From assembly GCA_963700705.1 (NCBI GenBank), contig CAVOYQ010000007.1:124001-188000 (forward strand): a stretch of DNA of 64,000 nucleotides. Reading direction: 5' to 3'. This DNA comes from JAHEFT01 sp963700705. Lineage in GTDB: Bacteria > Pseudomonadota > Gammaproteobacteria > Xanthomonadales > SZUA-36. Below are positions 54,673 through 64,000 of the stretch, one piece after another. The position numbers and the translations under genes are program-made. The notes under the pieces are model-generated. The model saw only the letters and a list, made by a program, of their open reading frames with translations. It did no database searches and was not told the DNA's origin. Within the stretch, counting starts at the first letter, position 1; each line of letters starts with the position of its first letter.

Positions 54673-57600
54673 TCATTCAGACCTTCTGGCTACGAGTTCA
54701 ATGTCCAGCATTTCGCTGACTTTTTCCACCAGCTCGGCCTCCTGGTAGGGCTTGGTCAGGTAGTCGTTCGCGCCGGCCTGGCGCGCCTTCTTGCGATGCT
54801 TCTGGCCTGCGCGCGAAGTGATCATGACGATGGGAACGTGGCGCAGCCGCGCATCCGCGCGGACGTGTTCGAGTAACTCGTATCCGTCCATCCTGGGCAT
54901 TTCGATATCCAACAACATCAGGTCAGGCACACGATCGCGCAACTGCTCGATGGCATCGATGCCGTCCTGCGCGGTCATGACTTCAATGGAGTGGTTGTCA
55001 AGCACACGCGAGGTCACCTTGCGCATCGTGATGGAGTCGTCCACCACCATGACCAGGGGCTGGCGCGTCACTTCACTGGGCGCCGCCTGGACTTCCGGCG
55101 GTTGTTCCGCCCGTTCGAGGCCGCGCCGGATGATCGGACCCATCTCCAGGATGATCATGACCTGGCCATCGGCCGAAATTGTGCCGCCCAGAATCCCCGG
55201 GATGCTGCTGATCTGCGGCCCAACCGGCTTGATCACCACTTCCTGGTGGCCCTGGAGCCCGGCAACACGGAACGCAGCCTGGTAGTCACCGGCGCGAATC
55301 ATCAACAGCGAAACGTTGTCGCTATCCAGCGGCAAAGGCGGCGAACCCAGCAGCGGCTCGAGTTCCAGCACCGGGTAATCTTCGCCGGCAAATTCATAAC
55401 TGGGAGAGTCGCTGCGCAGGATGGCCGAATATTCCGACGGGGTCACCCGTGCAACACCGGCAACACTGTTCAGCGGAATCTGGAACGGGCGATCCCCGAC
55501 CGTGACAGCAATCGCCTGCATCACAGCCAGGCTGAATGGAATCCTGATCGTGAAGCGGGTCCCCTTGCCGGGCTCGGTATCGATCTCCATCGAGCCGCCA
55601 ATTTGCTTGATTTCGCTGTTGACCACGTCCATGCCGACACCACGGCCGGCGAGCCCGGTTACGGTCTCGGAGGTCGAAAAGCCACTCATGCGGATGAACT
55701 GGACCAATTGCCGGGGATCAAGCTCGTCATCTGCGCCCATCAGGCCGCGGTCGATCGCCTTCTTCCGTACGGCCTCAAGATCGACACCGGCGCCGTCATC
55801 TTCAACCCGGATCACGAATTCGGTTGCTTCGGCCTCGACCGTTACCGTGATGCTGCCTTCTTCCGGCTTCTTCGCTTTACGCCGGACACGCGGCGGTTCA
55901 ATGCCGTGAGCGATGGCATTTCGAAGCATGTGTTCGAGGGGCGCCGTGATGCGTTCAAGGACGTTACGGTCGAGCTGGTCGCTGGAACCGGCCATGCGGA
56001 GCTGCAGGCGCGCGAGTTTGCCGGTCTCGGCGGCCGCTGCCCGGACGACCCGGCGCAGCCGCGGCGCGGCGCTGCCAAACGGCGTCATCCGGGTCTGCAT
56101 CAGCCCTTCCTGCATCTCGGTGCTGACCCGTGACTGCTGGGTCAACAGGTTCTCGGCCTGTCGAACCGAATCGTCGAGCATGTCATGCAGGTTGACCAGG
56201 TCGCTGACCGATTCCGTCAGGGCACGTGACAACTGCTGCATGTTGGAAAACCGGTCCAGTTCCAGCGGGTCAAATTCTGCGCTGTCTTTGCTGGACGCCT
56301 TCTGGTAGCGCGACATCATCTGGGCCTCGCTTTCCATGTCCATCTTGCGCAGCTGTTCTTTCAGGCGCTGCACGGTCACATCGACTTCTTTCAGGTTGTA
56401 CCGGACATGGCCGAGTTGCTGTTCAAGCCGCGAACGGTAAATACTGATTTCGCCCGAATAGTTGACCAGCTTGTCCATGAGTTCTGCGGCGACGCGAATC
56501 TGCGCCCCCGGGGCGGCTTCATCCCCGGCGGCTGACGGCCGGTCCTCGATTTCCCTGAATTCGCGTTGCGGTTCCTGCCGGAAGGAGGGTTTCCCGGCTC
56601 CCGGGCGCAAGGTCTTGCGAACAGGTTTTCGAGTCTGCAAGGGTTCCGGGGCCGCCGAGGGCTCGGACGAAACTTCCCGGGTGACGACGGGTTCCGCGTG
56701 TTCGGGTTCGTCGGCCGATGGCTTAACCCGGGCAGTGAGGGTGTCGATCGCCGGTTCGCCGGCCGTTTCTTCGATTTCCGGTGCCTCAGCGGGTTGTGGC
56801 TGGTGCAACGCTTTGACTTTCTTCTCAAAACGCTCCAGCGCATCTCCGGTTTGCGGCAAGCGGCCGTGCTGCAATTGCTCGACCCAGATATTCAGCCGGT
56901 CACACCCTTCTTCCAGGGCTTGCACTGCGGCAACGGTTGCTTCAAGGCGGTTCGACGCAATGAGCTCGAGAAGTGATTCCATCGCATGACTGAGATTGCC
57001 CATGCCTTCCATGCCCGCCATTCGGGCGCCGCCCTTGAAGGTATGGATTTCCCGTTGCAGATTTTGCACCAGCTTGCGGTCGGCAAGCTTGTCGCGCCAG
57101 GTGTTGAGCAGGGTGTCGCAGCGTTCCAGAACCTCGACCGCCTCTTCGAGGAAGATGGAGATGATGCTGCCTTCCTCGATGCTGATGGTCTCTGCGCTGG
57201 CCGTTTCCTCGCCCATGCCGTCTTCCGGCGCCGGGGTATCCACCGCGACACGTCTCTTTTTCCTGTGTCTTTGCCGTTTCTTCGGCCGGGGCCTGATCCG
57301 CTGTTTCTTCAAGAACCTTCAGCGCTGCGAGATCCGCCAGTAATTGCTGATCTTCAAGCGGATAAGTGGCTGCTTCGCCGGTTTCGAGGACAAACAGCCG
57401 TTGGTGGAAGCGGTGCAGGCATGTTTGCGTTGCCCGGGCCGCCTTGACCGTGGCGGGGCGGTCGTTCTCCCGGCAGTTTTCGAGGAAATCTTCCAGTGCG
57501 CGCGCAACGGCTCTTTCCTGGCCAATCGGTGCCATTGCAAAGGTTCCGGCCAGCGTGTGCACTGCCCGCACGAGTTCGCGGGAGACTTTCTGGTTCGAGC

Positions 57601-60024
57601 CGGAGACCAGGCCGTGTACGAATTTTTCCATTTCTGCGAGATAGCCCCGGATTTCCGCAACCATCACTTTCTGCAGTTCCAGGTCCTGTTTGGCCGTTTC
57701 CTGCGCTGATTCCTGTACCGGAAGGACTTCGGGGACCGGAACATCCTCTACATCGCCGCCAGCCGCACGGGAAACCAGGTCCGGTGGGAGGCTGGTGTAC
57801 AGCTTCGTCATGTTCGGCTGGTTCCCACCCGCCAGAAGCTTGGCAAAAGACCCGATGTTCGTAATTCCGGCTTCGTCAATTTGACTGTCTTCACCGAGCA
57901 GCCTGGCGCGCAGATCATCGAGTGCAAAAATTGAAATGCTGACCAGTTCACCCAATGGGCGGCTGATAACTGATCCGGTTTCTCGATCAGCTTGTTGAGC
58001 AAGTCCTCGACATGCCAGGAGTAGTCGCCGATTTCCTTCGCGCCGACCATGCGGCCACTACCCTTCAAGGTGTGGAACCCGCGCCTGAGGTCTGCAATGG
58101 CCTTGCTGTCGTCGGGATTTCCCAGCCATGCGGGCAACCGTTCCCGGAGTTGGTGGGACACCGAGTCAAACTCTTCCATGAAGATGCCCAGCATCGCCGG
58201 GTCAATTTCCGGACTGGCAGCCGGGGCCCCGGCAGTTGCCGCTGCGGGACGGGAAGGTGTGGATGGAGCTTGTGCAGGCGCCGGTCTGGGCGTCTCTATC
58301 CGCGGAAGCGTGATGACGGTATTGGCCACCTGTTCGCCGGTCGAAGCGGCTTCGGGCAGGTTCTCGAGCCTGCCGTGCATGATTTCGAGATACTGGAGAC
58401 TGCTGGCCTGTTCATCACGGCAGCCGGCAAGATAAAGTTCAAGGGCTGCAATGGCATCGGCGATGGGCTCCAGGTTTTCCACTTCCTTGTGCCCGCGGGA
58501 AAAGGCTGCGTTCAGCACCCGGCCCAACTTTTCCGTCAGGGCTGCAACTTCCGCCTGGGAAGCAACGCTGAGCGCGCCTGAAACCAACCCGAGTGGAGCG
58601 AGGTAATTCGCGTCATCGTCACCATCCAGCCGCTTCCTGACGGCATCCTGCACCTCGTGCAGGCTGCTGACGCATTCGTCCAGCATCCGGCTGAGAATGT
58701 GTCTTTGCTCCTGGGACGAAAGTTGGATGAGGCCGCTGGTTTTAACCTCTTTGACCGGTTCACCCAGCAACCGGATGTGCGTCGCGAGGATCGCTTCGAC
58801 CTCCAGCAGTTTCTGCGCCAGCGCCAGCAGCGGAGAATCGAGATCCATGTTGGTGACCTGATCCGTGCTTTCCAGCGCCGGCACCAGGTCATCAACCGCT
58901 TTTGCAGCGACCGGAAGATTCAGCATGTTCAGCGTATCCGCCAGCTGGCGCAGCGAATTTTTACTGGCCGTGCGTTGATCCCGGTCCACGCGCCCGGTCC
59001 GCAATTCCATGTCGAGCGTGTCTTTTACCAGGCTCAGTTCTTCGCGCACTGCATCGCCGATGGACTTGAACAGCCCGGCGTCGCGACCGGTTACTGCGCC
59101 GCGAGCGCGCAGCAGTGCTTCGCGGTTGGGGATAAGTTCTTCCAGCTTGAAGCGGTCACGCAGCAGGTCGGTTCCCTTGCTGCCGGGTCTGGCCTGGGCG
59201 GCATAGAAGAGCAGGGCGCGCGACAAGGCCGTGATCGTTTCTGTCGGCGGGCCGGACTCGCCCGTCTCGGCCATGATTTTCAGCGTCAGGTCCAGCCGGG
59301 CAAACAAGCGGCGCAACGGCAGGTCGTTGTCGATGGCGCCATCCCGTAAACCGCGCAGCGCCTGTTCGACAATCCACCATAACCGCCGGAGTTCATTGCG
59401 GCCCAGGCGGATGTAAAGGTTCCGGCAGACTGCCTGCATCGGTTCAAGCAGCGCATCCTTGGATTGTTCCTTGAGCCAGTTCAGCAGCGCACCCTGGTAC
59501 TGGCTTCGGACGCGGCGCGCAAAAGCTTCGAAGTCGGATAATGCAATGGCGTCTGCTTCGCTGCCGCTCAGCTCCGGAATGATGACGTCAAGTTCGGGTG
59601 CGAACAAGGTCCCTTCCGACAACAGGGTTTCATCATAGGTCGCACGCAATTCATTCAGCGTCGGCAACAACAGGATCGGCAAATCTTCATGGCCCGCCTG
59701 GAGCCGGTCCAGGTAGGACGGCAATACAATCACGGCATCGGTCAGGGCGTTCAGAGATTCCTGGCAATTTGAGTTGCCGTTGTGCAGCATGTGGCCGCCG
59801 ACCGCGATCATCTCATCGGTCAGGATCCGGGCGCCCTGCTGTTGCATCGTCAGGAACGTCAGGTTCAGTTGTTCGAGTTCCTCCTGCACCACCAACAGCG
59901 GTTCGCGACGGGACGTATCCTCTGCAAACGCTTCGAGGTTTTCACGCACGAGACTCAGACTTTGGTCAAGGTCCTCACGTACCCACTTGATCGCGGAACT
60001 GGGGTTGGATCCTTCAAGCATCAT
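54673..60024 (-). CDS. chpA: ChpA hybrid sensor kinase of the Pil-Chp system (two frameshifts)
   Basis: CheA-type kinase, about 1,783 residues once repaired. Order: N-terminal FimL-like helical region, Hpt with HTLKGSGRMVG, Hpt-like HTLAGTFAM, Hpt with HTFKGGARMAGM, dimerisation, HATPase (HMLRNAIAHG, DDGAGVD, GRGVGMDVV), CheW-like domain, and a receiver (VMVVDDSITMRK, LLDIEMPRMDG). Breaks: a missing C near 57955-57960 (joins LSAA to LGELVSIS) and a surplus A near 57250-57260 (joins KTQEK to VAVDTPAP). P. aeruginosa ChpA is longer, with more Hpt/Xpt modules. Phosphorylates PilG to control pilus extension. Confidence 0.92.
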
Positions 60025-60025
60025 G

Positions 60026-62068
60026 TCACTTGCCCTCTGTTCCCGGCAGCTTGAAGTCCGCTACGGAATCCCTGAGTTTATGCACCAGGTCGGCCAGCCT
60101 GCCCATCGACTGCGCGGTTTGATCACTGCCTTCGGATGTCTGGATAGAAACATCGCGAATGCTTTTCATCAGCTCGGCAATTTGAGTGGCCGTTTCCGAT
60201 TGGGACTGCGCTTCCTGGGATATTTCCTCGATCAGTTTGGACAAGTCCTTGGAAACCGATTCGATGCGCTTCAGCGCTTCGCCGGCGTCTTCGGCTTTTT
60301 CTGCGCCGGAGACCACCTCGGAGGTGGTCGACTCCATCGAAATGACGGCTTCGGAGGTGTCAGTCTGGATATTCTGCACCAGCATTTCGATCCGTCGCGT
60401 TGCATTGGTTGCGCGTTCAGCCAGGCGCTGCACCTCGTCCGCAACCACGGCAAAGCCCCGGCCCGCTCCGCCAGCGGAGGCTGATTGAATTGCCGCGTTC
60501 AGCGCAAGAATATTGGTTTGTTCCGCAATTCCGTTGATGAGCTCAACGATATCGCCGATTTCCTGCGATGACTCGCCCAGCCGCTTGATACGCTTTGAAG
60601 TCTCCTGTATCTGGTTGCGGATCGTATCCATGCCCTTGATGGTCTGCTGGACCATCTGCGAGCCGCTGTGGGCGATTGCCACCGAGCGCTGGGCAACCTC
60701 GCTGGACTCCCTTGAGCGTACGGCCATGCCATCGAAAGATTCAGCCATCTCGTTGATGGCATCGGTCGCCTCACGTACTTGCTCGGCCTGGTGTCCGGAC
60801 GCGATCGCGAGTTTGCCGGTCGTCTCCATCGTTTCGTTGGCTGATTCCGAAACCGTCAGCGCCGTGATGTTGATGCCGGTAACCAGTTCACGGAGCTGCT
60901 CTACGGCAAAGTTGACCGAGTCCGCGATTGCGCCCGTCATATCATCGGTCACGGTGGCCTTTACCGTCAGGTCACCGTCCGCCAGTGAGCTCATTTCATC
61001 AAGCAGGCGCATGATGGCCTGCTGGTTTTTCTGGTTCTGCATCCCGGCTTCTATGGCCCGCTGCCTTTCTGCGCTCAGGAAAGACCGCACCATCAAAGAA
61101 ATGGATACCAGGATGACGATGAGCGCCAGCGACCCGGACCACAGGGATGGCCACAGCCGGTTGCCGGAACGATGAAGAACGTCATCAGCAACTTGCCGGG
61201 AAAGACTGAACACCTCCAGACCGTCGACGAAGATTTCATCAGCGGCGCCACGCACCGCCAGGATGTCACTGGATGAGGCCAGGATGATGTCGAGTTGCGG
61301 CCGGGCGTTGTCGTAAACCAGGCGGGCCTGGCTAAGCGCTTTCATTGCGGCGGCGTTTTGCACCTGGGTGACCCCGACGCTCCGGCTGCCTTGTAACAGG
61401 GCATCCATGGTCTGTTCAAGATAGGTGACTTCCTGGGAAAAACTGTCCGCCGCGGCGACTGATCCCGCTCCGCCGCGTAACATTTCCCTGATGTGGCGCA
61501 AAATCCGGTCTGTCAGCACCAGTTGCCTTCCGGCAACGAACAGCTGGTTGCTGGGGGCATTGGCCTTGGTCAACTCCCTGACCGCCTGGTCACTGAGTTC
61601 CTGGATCTCGGGAATGGCCTCAATGAACGTTTTACTCGCAGCCGCGAGTTCCAGCACCAATGCTTCACGCTCAAGGATGCTTTGCGCGTTGACTTCCATC
61701 CGGGTCCAGGCCTTATCCAGTCCGGACAGCGTCTGCGACATAGAATTTGGCAAGGCTGGCAGGGAACGAAGCGGATCGCCGTGGATCAGCGTGTCAACGC
61801 CATCGGAAATGATTCCGGTGGAATCTCCCAGTTGGATGAAGGCACTGCTGTTGCCGTCCACCGCTTCGGTGGCTGACTTGGCCAACTGCTGGGAATGTAC
61901 CTGCAAGTCGGTCGACAACCGGATCCATTCCTGTTCGTTCCGGCTCTCCTTGGTGATCAGGAAAAATGTGACGGCGACAAAGGCCAGTAACAGGACCAGG
62001 AATCCAACCATCGCGTAAAGTCGGCCGGACTTTTGTGGGGTAACGCTCTTGAAGTTGGTCGATGTCAT
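60026..62068 (-). CDS. pilJ: PilJ methyl-accepting chemotaxis protein
   Basis: Type IV pilus chemoreceptor. ATG 62068 opens a short cytoplasmic tail, TM1 (LYAMVGFLVLLLAFVAVTFF), a long periplasmic PilJ sensor region, TM2 near residue 310 (LALIVILVSISLMV), HAMP, and the signalling tip EQTNILALNAAIQSASAGG. About 680 residues. It sits between pilI and chpA, its usual neighbours. Confidence 0.95.
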   Translation of the reverse strand: MTSTNFKSVTPQKSGRLYAMVGFLVLLLAFVAVTFFLITKESRNEQEWIRLSTDLQVHSQQLAKSATEAVDGNSSAFIQLGDSTGIISDGVDTLIHGDPLRSLPALPNSMSQTLSGLDKAWTRMEVNAQSILEREALVLELAAASKTFIEAIPEIQELSDQAVRELTKANAPSNQLFVAGRQLVLTDRILRHIREMLRGGAGSVAAADSFSQEVTYLEQTMDALLQGSRSVGVTQVQNAAAMKALSQARLVYDNARPQLDIILASSSDILAVRGAADEIFVDGLEVFSLSRQVADDVLHRSGNRLWPSLWSGSLALIVILVSISLMVRSFLSAERQRAIEAGMQNQKNQQAIMRLLDEMSSLADGDLTVKATVTDDMTGAIADSVNFAVEQLRELVTGINITALTVSESANETMETTGKLAIASGHQAEQVREATDAINEMAESFDGMAVRSRESSEVAQRSVAIAHSGSQMVQQTIKGMDTIRNQIQETSKRIKRLGESSQEIGDIVELINGIAEQTNILALNAAIQSASAGGAGRGFAVVADEVQRLAERATNATRRIEMLVQNIQTDTSEAVISMESTTSEVVSGAEKAEDAGEALKRIESVSKDLSKLIEEISQEAQSQSETATQIAELMKSIRDVSIQTSEGSDQTAQSMGRLADLVHKLRDSVADFKLPGTEGK

Positions 62069-62138
62069 TTTTTCTTGCCCCTTATCGGGCTTGAGGAGAA
62101 ATCCCTTCTGGCGCACACGGTTCTTCCGAAACCTGGTG

Positions 62139-62699
62139 TCAGCTCGCCGCGCCATTGAGAAACTCCGTCGAATTGAAAAGTTGATCGAGATTCAGTTCAT
62201 GCCAGGCCTCAGACCCCATTTTATACTGCCTGCTCACAATGCCGTTCAGCGCGGAATCGGGCGGTAATTCTGCTGGCTCCGAATCGCTTTCCAGGAAATG
62301 ACGTTGTCCGAATACCTCGTCGATCAGCAGACCGATGGGCGCCTTGTTGAGGCTGGTTGCGAGCAACCGGCTGCGCGCGGTAATGGGTGTCCGGACTCCG
62401 GTCAGGAACCGGGCAAGATCGACAACTGTGAGGAGTTCGCCGCGGACATTCGCCAGGCCGGTGATCCAGGACTTGGCGCCGGGAACCGGCGTGGATTGCG
62501 GGTAGGGCAAAATCTCGTGGATGCGATTGATATTGCACGCCAGCCTTGACCCCCCCATGCCAAAGGTGACGCCGCTCCATTCCGTGGAGGGCCCGCTACC
62601 TTTGCCGGCGCCGGGAGCGAAACTCGCGCTGCGCTTTTCATACTCGATCAGCTTTGCAAACGCGGCATTTTTGCCATTCAGATTCATCCGTCCCTTCAC
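62139..62699 (-). CDS. pilI: PilI CheW-like adaptor
   Basis: A 186-residue CheW-fold protein linking PilJ to ChpA. WSGVTFGMGGSRLACNINRI, ITGLANVRGELLTVVDLARF and APIGLLIDEVFGQRHFLE are typical of PilI. Start at 62699 or a nearby ATG (MNLNGKN, 62687). It lies 36 bases after pilG. Confidence 0.92.
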   Translation of the reverse strand: MKGRMNLNGKNAAFAKLIEYEKRSASFAPGAGKGSGPSTEWSGVTFGMGGSRLACNINRIHEILPYPQSTPVPGAKSWITGLANVRGELLTVVDLARFLTGVRTPITARSRLLATSLNKAPIGLLIDEVFGQRHFLESDSEPAELPPDSALNGIVSRQYKMGSEAWHELNLDQLFNSTEFLNGAAS

Positions 62700-62735
62700 T
62701 TTCCCTGTTCGTGGAACTTCGCTTTTCAGCGAGGA

Positions 62736-63152
62736 TCAAGTGGCCGCGTGCTGTGCCACAGCTGCGAGCAACTCCTCTTTGGTAAATGGTTTCGTCAGGT
62801 AGAGATCAGAGCCCACGACACGTCCGCGGGCCTGGTCAAACAGGCCGTCCTTACTGGTCAGCATGACAACCGGAGTAGACCGGTAATTGGCGTTGTTCTT
62901 GATGATGGCGCAGGTCTGGTAACCGTCCAGCCTGGGCATCATGATATCGACGAAAATGAGATCGGGATTGTGTCGTGCAACCATGGACAAGGCTTCGAAT
63001 CCGTTTTCAGCGGTCACGACATCATAGCCTTCAGCGGTCAGCATGGTTTCCGCCGAGCGCCTGATCGTCGAACTGTCATCGACGACAAGAATACGTATGC
63101 GTGCCGGGGTGGCGCTGCCGTTCATTTTTCCCGAGTTGTGTTCTTCAGTCAT
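62736..63152 (-). CDS. pilG: PilG single-domain response regulator
   Basis: CheY-like receiver: ILVVDDSSTIRRSAETML with the acidic pair, phospho-site FVDIMMPRLDGYQTCAIIKN, and VVMLTSKDGLFDQARGRVVG then YLTKPF. These stretches match PilG rather than PilH. ATG 63152 has an AGGGATGG Shine-Dalgarno 4 bases upstream; a longer start at 63170 is less likely. Next gene is pilI, with no pilH between, and it is divergent from gshB as in Pseudomonas. Confidence 0.92.
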   Translation of the reverse strand: MTEEHNSGKMNGSATPARIRILVVDDSSTIRRSAETMLTAEGYDVVTAENGFEALSMVARHNPDLIFVDIMMPRLDGYQTCAIIKNNANYRSTPVVMLTSKDGLFDQARGRVVGSDLYLTKPFTKEELLAAVAQHAAT

Positions 63153-63391
63153 AAATCCATCCCTGGTCATTCCGCCTGATAAGGGCGCTTACATGCGCCC
63201 GAACGTGAACACTGCCCGGCCGATTTTATTCGGCTGGGACGTTCTAGTCTACCACTTTCACATGCAGTTTCCAGTACTAACAACAGCTTATGGAAAAAAG
63301 CTAATATATATACTTGAAAAGAATGCTGGAATAGCAGACCTGCAAATCCGATAATAATGGCCAAATCAGGCTTGGAATCAAGGATGGTTTT
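63153..63391. promoter_or_regulatory. Divergent pilG/gshB spacer
   Basis: AT-rich region with a GGGCGC-TTACAT-GCGCCC hairpin (about 63183-63200) and a GCCGA/TCGGC hairpin (about 63217-63232). It must contain the promoters of both the chemosensory operon and gshB. The CTAATATATATACTTG stretch near 63301-63316 is the most promoter-like part for gshB; no firm -10/-35 assignment is made. Confidence 0.4.
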
Positions 63392-64000
63392 ATGAGCAAG
63401 GCTCGTAATGCAAACGGAACACGCTTGAAAACCGGCGTGGTGATGGATCCGATATCCGGCATCACCACCTACAAGGATTCAACTTTTGCGATGCTTTTGG
63501 AAGCGCAGCGCAGGGGTCATGAAATCTGGTACATGGAGCCTTCAGACCTGACCATCAGGGATGGAAATGCGCTTGGCCACATGAGGCCACTGTCGGTCAG
63601 GGACAACAGGGATGACTGGTTCACGCTGGGTGAGAGCGAGAACCGGGCGCTGGCGGACCTGGACATGATCCTGATGCGCAAAGACCCGCCTTTCGACATG
63701 GACTATGTCTACACAACTTACATACTGGACCTGGCTGAACAAGCCGGTTCCAGGGTCGTGAACAGACCGCAGGCGCTGCGTGACGCCAACGAGAAATGCT
63801 TCATCACCCAATTCCCGCAGTGTTGTGTGCCGTCTCTCATTACCCGCAACTCGGGCGAAATCAAGGCGTTCGTAAAGGAACACGGCCTGTCCGTGGTCAA
63901 GCCGCTTGACGGCATGGGTGGCGAGTCCATTTTCCAGGTACAGCCAACCGACCCGAACCTGAACGTCATACTCGAAACCATTACGTCCAGGAACCGCGAA
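63392..64000 (+). CDS. gshB: Glutathione synthetase (5' part, cut by window edge)
   Basis: First 203 residues of the ATP-grasp ligase that joins gamma-glutamylcysteine and glycine. N-terminal GVVMDPISGITTYKDSTFAM, MRKDPPFDMDYVYTTYIL and VVKPLDGMGGESIF are GshB signatures. ATG 63392 begins MSKARNANGTRLKTG. It is divergent from pilG across a 239-base AT-rich spacer. Confidence 0.93.
   Translation, partial: MSKARNANGTRLKTGVVMDPISGITTYKDSTFAMLLEAQRRGHEIWYMEPSDLTIRDGNALGHMRPLSVRDNRDDWFTLGESENRALADLDMILMRKDPPFDMDYVYTTYILDLAEQAGSRVVNRPQALRDANEKCFITQFPQCCVPSLITRNSGEIKAFVKEHGLSVVKPLDGMGGESIFQVQPTDPNLNVILETITSRNRE

Noticed and set aside
54991..56133. Long plus-strand ORF (380 codons) antisense to chpA
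   Set aside because: Same GC-driven shadow effect over a strongly supported kinase domain; composition is Arg/His-rich without motifs.

Overview
The window reads as chromosomal DNA of a GC-rich gammaproteobacterium. Gene order supports this: tyrS / M23 peptidase / anmK; fis-purH-purD; exonuclease III divergent from pyrE; and gshB beside a pilG-pilI-pilJ-chpA-chpC type IV pilus chemosensory cluster, an arrangement known from Pseudomonas and Xanthomonadales relatives. A family of short REP palindromes also points that way. I see no rRNA, tRNA, CRISPR, insertion sequence or prophage. The lineage below class cannot be fixed from this sequence.

Layout. 1-4.4 kb: tail of a BatD-like protein, then a leftward argS-SPOR-radical SAM run. 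4.4-9.3 kb: an AT-rich spacer, a TRAP transport locus (dctM, porin, dctP), ttcA and a YdcH protein. 9.3-12.65 kb: plsB and an 830-base non-coding stretch with a possible small RNA or leader, two large imperfect palindromes and a REP array. 12.65-21.9 kb: a long leftward run (pyrE, DUF4124, DUF3426, fis, purH, purD, uvrD, alpha/beta hydrolase, pyrF). 22-24 kb: exonuclease III and an AmpG-like transporter. 24-28.8 kb: GDT1-like protein, M20 peptidase, YccF, anmK, M23 peptidase. 28.9-34.2 kb: tyrS, MTH1-like Nudix, M19 dipeptidase, TauE-like permease, acyltransferase, cytochrome c. 34.2-39.5 kb: a fatty-acid oxidation operon (TetR, thiolase, FadJ-like, acyl-CoA dehydrogenase). 39.7-42.3 kb: the rubrerythrin / CCG iron-sulfur protein / DUF3501 trio. 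42.5-48.9 kb: CaiB-type CoA transferase, HAD phosphatase, TspO, VOC, NnrU, DUF819, BtuF-like, AmpE. 48.9-54.1 kb: nudC, erpA, DUF6776, a cysQ-nudE-hisN-like operon, rsmE. 54.1-63.2 kb: the Pil-Chp cluster. The start of gshB closes the window.

The dominant technical observation is that at least 14 genes are each split by one or two single-base frameshifts, with both halves fully recognisable. Several are housekeeping genes (plsB, rsmE, nudC, chpA) and many shifts sit in or next to homopolymers. I therefore treat them as probable residual indels of a long-read or metagenomic assembly and annotate the restored genes over their full extent.

The most interesting biology is the rubrerythrin / Fe-S / DUF3501 module, the REP palindromes that sit on gene 3' ends and supply UAG stop codons, the two tandem multi-branched palindromes upstream of plsB (one with pairing that favours minus-strand RNA), a possible leader or sRNA with a terminator just before plsB, and a TRAP locus with no visible DctQ.
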